Positions 5,768 to 6,802 of a stretch of DNA of 6,802 nucleotides are shown here, in pieces. Both the position numbers and the translations under genes were made by a program. This DNA comes from Chlorobiota bacterium (GTDB taxonomy: Bacteria; Bacteroidota; Bacteroidia; Bacteroidales; JAADGE01), in the NCBI GenBank assembly GCA_013153575.1, contig JAADEE010000065.1, positions 1 to 6,802 of the forward strand. Reading direction: 5' to 3'. Below the pieces are notes generated by a model, which ran no database searches, was not told the origin of the DNA, and saw nothing but the letters and a program-made list of their open reading frames with translations. Positions within the stretch are counted from its first letter, which is position 1. Each line of letters opens with the position of its first letter.

Positions 5768-5778
5768 TATTCTATTTT

Positions 5779-6642
5779 TTAATCTTCAATAACTTTAATT
5801 TTCATTTTTACATCTTCCACAGGTCTGTCTGCTTGCCCTGTTTTTACTGATGCAATTTTGTCAATAACATCCATGCCTTCAACAACTTCACCAAAAACGG
5901 TGTATGCATTATCTAAAAATGGTGTTCCTCCAATTTCTTTATATGCTTTTCGTTTAAAGTCAGGAATTTTATTAATTGTAAAATCTTTTTTCTTTTTAAT
6001 ATCTACAATAAGCTTATTTAGTCCATCAACATCTTCTGCACGTTGTAATTCAGCAAATTGTTCTTTAATTTCCGGATGCTTTAATATGTAATCGTTTAAT
6101 GAAGATTGTTCTTCCATATAATCAAGTTGCTTATCGGTGTATTTTTTACCTTGAACAATATAAAATTGTGAACCTGAGGATTTTCTTAAAGGATTAACTT
6201 GGTCTCCTTCTCGTGCAGCTGCAATTACACCTTTTTTATGAAATAAAGAATCGTTAAATTCTGCATCAATTTGGTATCCCGGTCCGCCATTTCCAAGCAT
6301 AACGTTTGGTGCTGCATTTTTCGAATCAGGATCACCGCCTTGTATCATAAAATCTTTAATAACTCTGTGGAATAATAAGCCATCGAAAAAGCCTTTGTTT
6401 GCAAGTTTTAAAAAGTTTGCTTTATGTTTTGGAGTTTCGTCATATAATTTAACTTTCATATTGCCAAACTCTGTTTCAATCATTACATAATCAGAATTAG
6501 GAACTACCGTATCAACAACAAGTTCCTTTTTCTCTAATGTATCTTTTTTATCTTGTGTTTTATTATTTTCTGAATTTCCGCAACCAAATATTAGTACAAA
6601 ACTAAATATTAATACAATACTAAGTTTAATATTTTTTTTCAT
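5779..6642 (-). CDS. Cyclophilin-type peptidyl-prolyl cis-trans isomerase, lipoprotein
   Basis: This 287-residue protein would catalyse cis-trans isomerisation of Xaa-Pro bonds during folding outside the cytoplasm. It begins with a lipoprotein signal (KKNIK, a hydrophobic stretch, then IFGC with C21 as the lipidated residue) and a polar linker to about residue 50. The residues after C21 are not a run of acids, so a periplasm-facing anchor is more likely than surface export (inference). The cyclophilin domain spans about 51-285: FHRVIKDFMIQGGD (91-104, catalytic R93), SSGSQFYIVQG (155-165) and FLDNAYTVFGEVVEGMDVID (242-261). Tyr247 replaces the His of human cyclophilin A, as is common in bacteria, and F242 stands where the cyclosporin-contacting Trp would be. 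About 70 residues, charged and helical (168-236), are inserted between SQFYI and the last strands. It is the first gene of the pair with pheS. Confidence 0.93.
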   Translation of the reverse strand: MKKNIKLSIVLIFSFVLIFGCGNSENNKTQDKKDTLEKKELVVDTVVPNSDYVMIETEFGNMKVKLYDETPKHKANFLKLANKGFFDGLLFHRVIKDFMIQGGDPDSKNAAPNVMLGNGGPGYQIDAEFNDSLFHKKGVIAAAREGDQVNPLRKSSGSQFYIVQGKKYTDKQLDYMEEQSSLNDYILKHPEIKEQFAELQRAEDVDGLNKLIVDIKKKKDFTINKIPDFKRKAYKEIGGTPFLDNAYTVFGEVVEGMDVIDKIASVKTGQADRPVEDVKMKIKVIED

Positions 6643-6669
6643 TTTTTAAATATTTTAAATTTGTGAATG

Positions 6670-6677
6670 CAAAAATA
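6670..6677 (-). promoter_or_regulatory. -7 box of the PPIase-pheS operon promoter
   Basis: On the minus strand this reads TATTTTTG, a match to TAnnTTTG, 27 bases before the PPIase start, which gives a leader of about 20 bases. No convincing TTG -33 element is found at the expected distance, so the call rests on the -7 box and its position alone, in a very AT-rich stretch. Confidence 0.4.
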
Positions 6678-6771
6678 ATATACTTTTTTAAACATATTGG
6701 TTTTTACTCTTAAATAGAAAAATATAAATCATTTTTTATATTAAAATTAAAAATATAGAACTATTGAAATA

Positions 6772-6802
6772 ACTTTTCAAAAGATTAAGTCCTTTGAAAA
6801 GT
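6772..6802 (-). terminator. Stem-loop at the window edge, likely terminator of a gene to the right
   Basis: ACTTTTCAAA (6772-6781) pairs exactly with TTTGAAAAGT (6793-6802), with an 11-base loop. The stem reaches the last base of the window and may continue. Nothing in the window transcribes rightward into it, so it most likely ends a leftward gene lying beyond 6802. The rest of the 160-base gap before the PPIase gene is AT-rich and otherwise holds only the -7 box. Confidence 0.5.

Noticed and set aside
1..6802. CRISPR array, insertion sequence with transposase, toxin-antitoxin pair or phage genes.
   Set aside because: No regularly spaced repeats, no transposase or integrase motifs and no pairs of small overlapping genes are present; nearly all coding capacity is accounted for by conserved families.

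Overview
This AT-rich window (runs of A/T between genes, A/T-ending codons) most likely comes from a member of the Bacteroidota. The best support is promoter grammar: the mrp promoter has the TTG / TAnnTTTG arrangement used by the sigma factor of that phylum, two other gene starts have a TAnnTTTG box nearby, and clear Shine-Dalgarno sequences are missing before the starts. The protein sequences also look like the Bacteroidota versions of their families. This placement rests on reading and recall, not on a database search.

Layout, left half (all + strand): the C-terminal end of a membrane protein (1-87) is followed after 9 bases by an O-antigen ligase/polymerase-family membrane protein (97-1545). 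This looks like the edge of a surface-polysaccharide locus and ends in a 26-base perfect palindrome. A well-formed promoter then drives an iron-sulfur cluster pair: an Mrp/ApbC-type P-loop carrier (1661-2791) and a small NifU-C-domain scaffold (2816-3064). A strong hairpin separates these from a guanine deaminase, guaD (3178-3648). A TAnnTTTG box before that hairpin raises the possibility that the hairpin lies in the guaD leader.

Right half (all - strand, read from right to left): a cyclophilin-type peptidyl-prolyl isomerase lipoprotein (6642-5779) is followed after 11 bases by pheS, the phenylalanyl-tRNA synthetase alpha chain (5767-4754), with a terminator hairpin. A 212-base gap holding an unusual composite palindrome then leads to prmA, the ribosomal protein L11 methyltransferase (4541-3699). 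guaD and prmA converge on a shared bidirectional hairpin (3662-3700).

The genes are mostly conserved housekeeping functions: cluster assembly, purine salvage, translation and envelope folding. I found no CRISPR array, tRNA, rRNA, transposase, toxin-antitoxin or defence system, and no convincing new multi-gene system. The item most worth a second look is the roughly 139-base nested inverted-repeat element at 4574-4712 between pheS and prmA. It could be a small non-autonomous mobile element or a structured RNA. Lesser points are the hairpin in the possible guaD leader, an operator-like near-palindrome inside the mrp promoter, and an Mrp protein without the usual CxxC motif.
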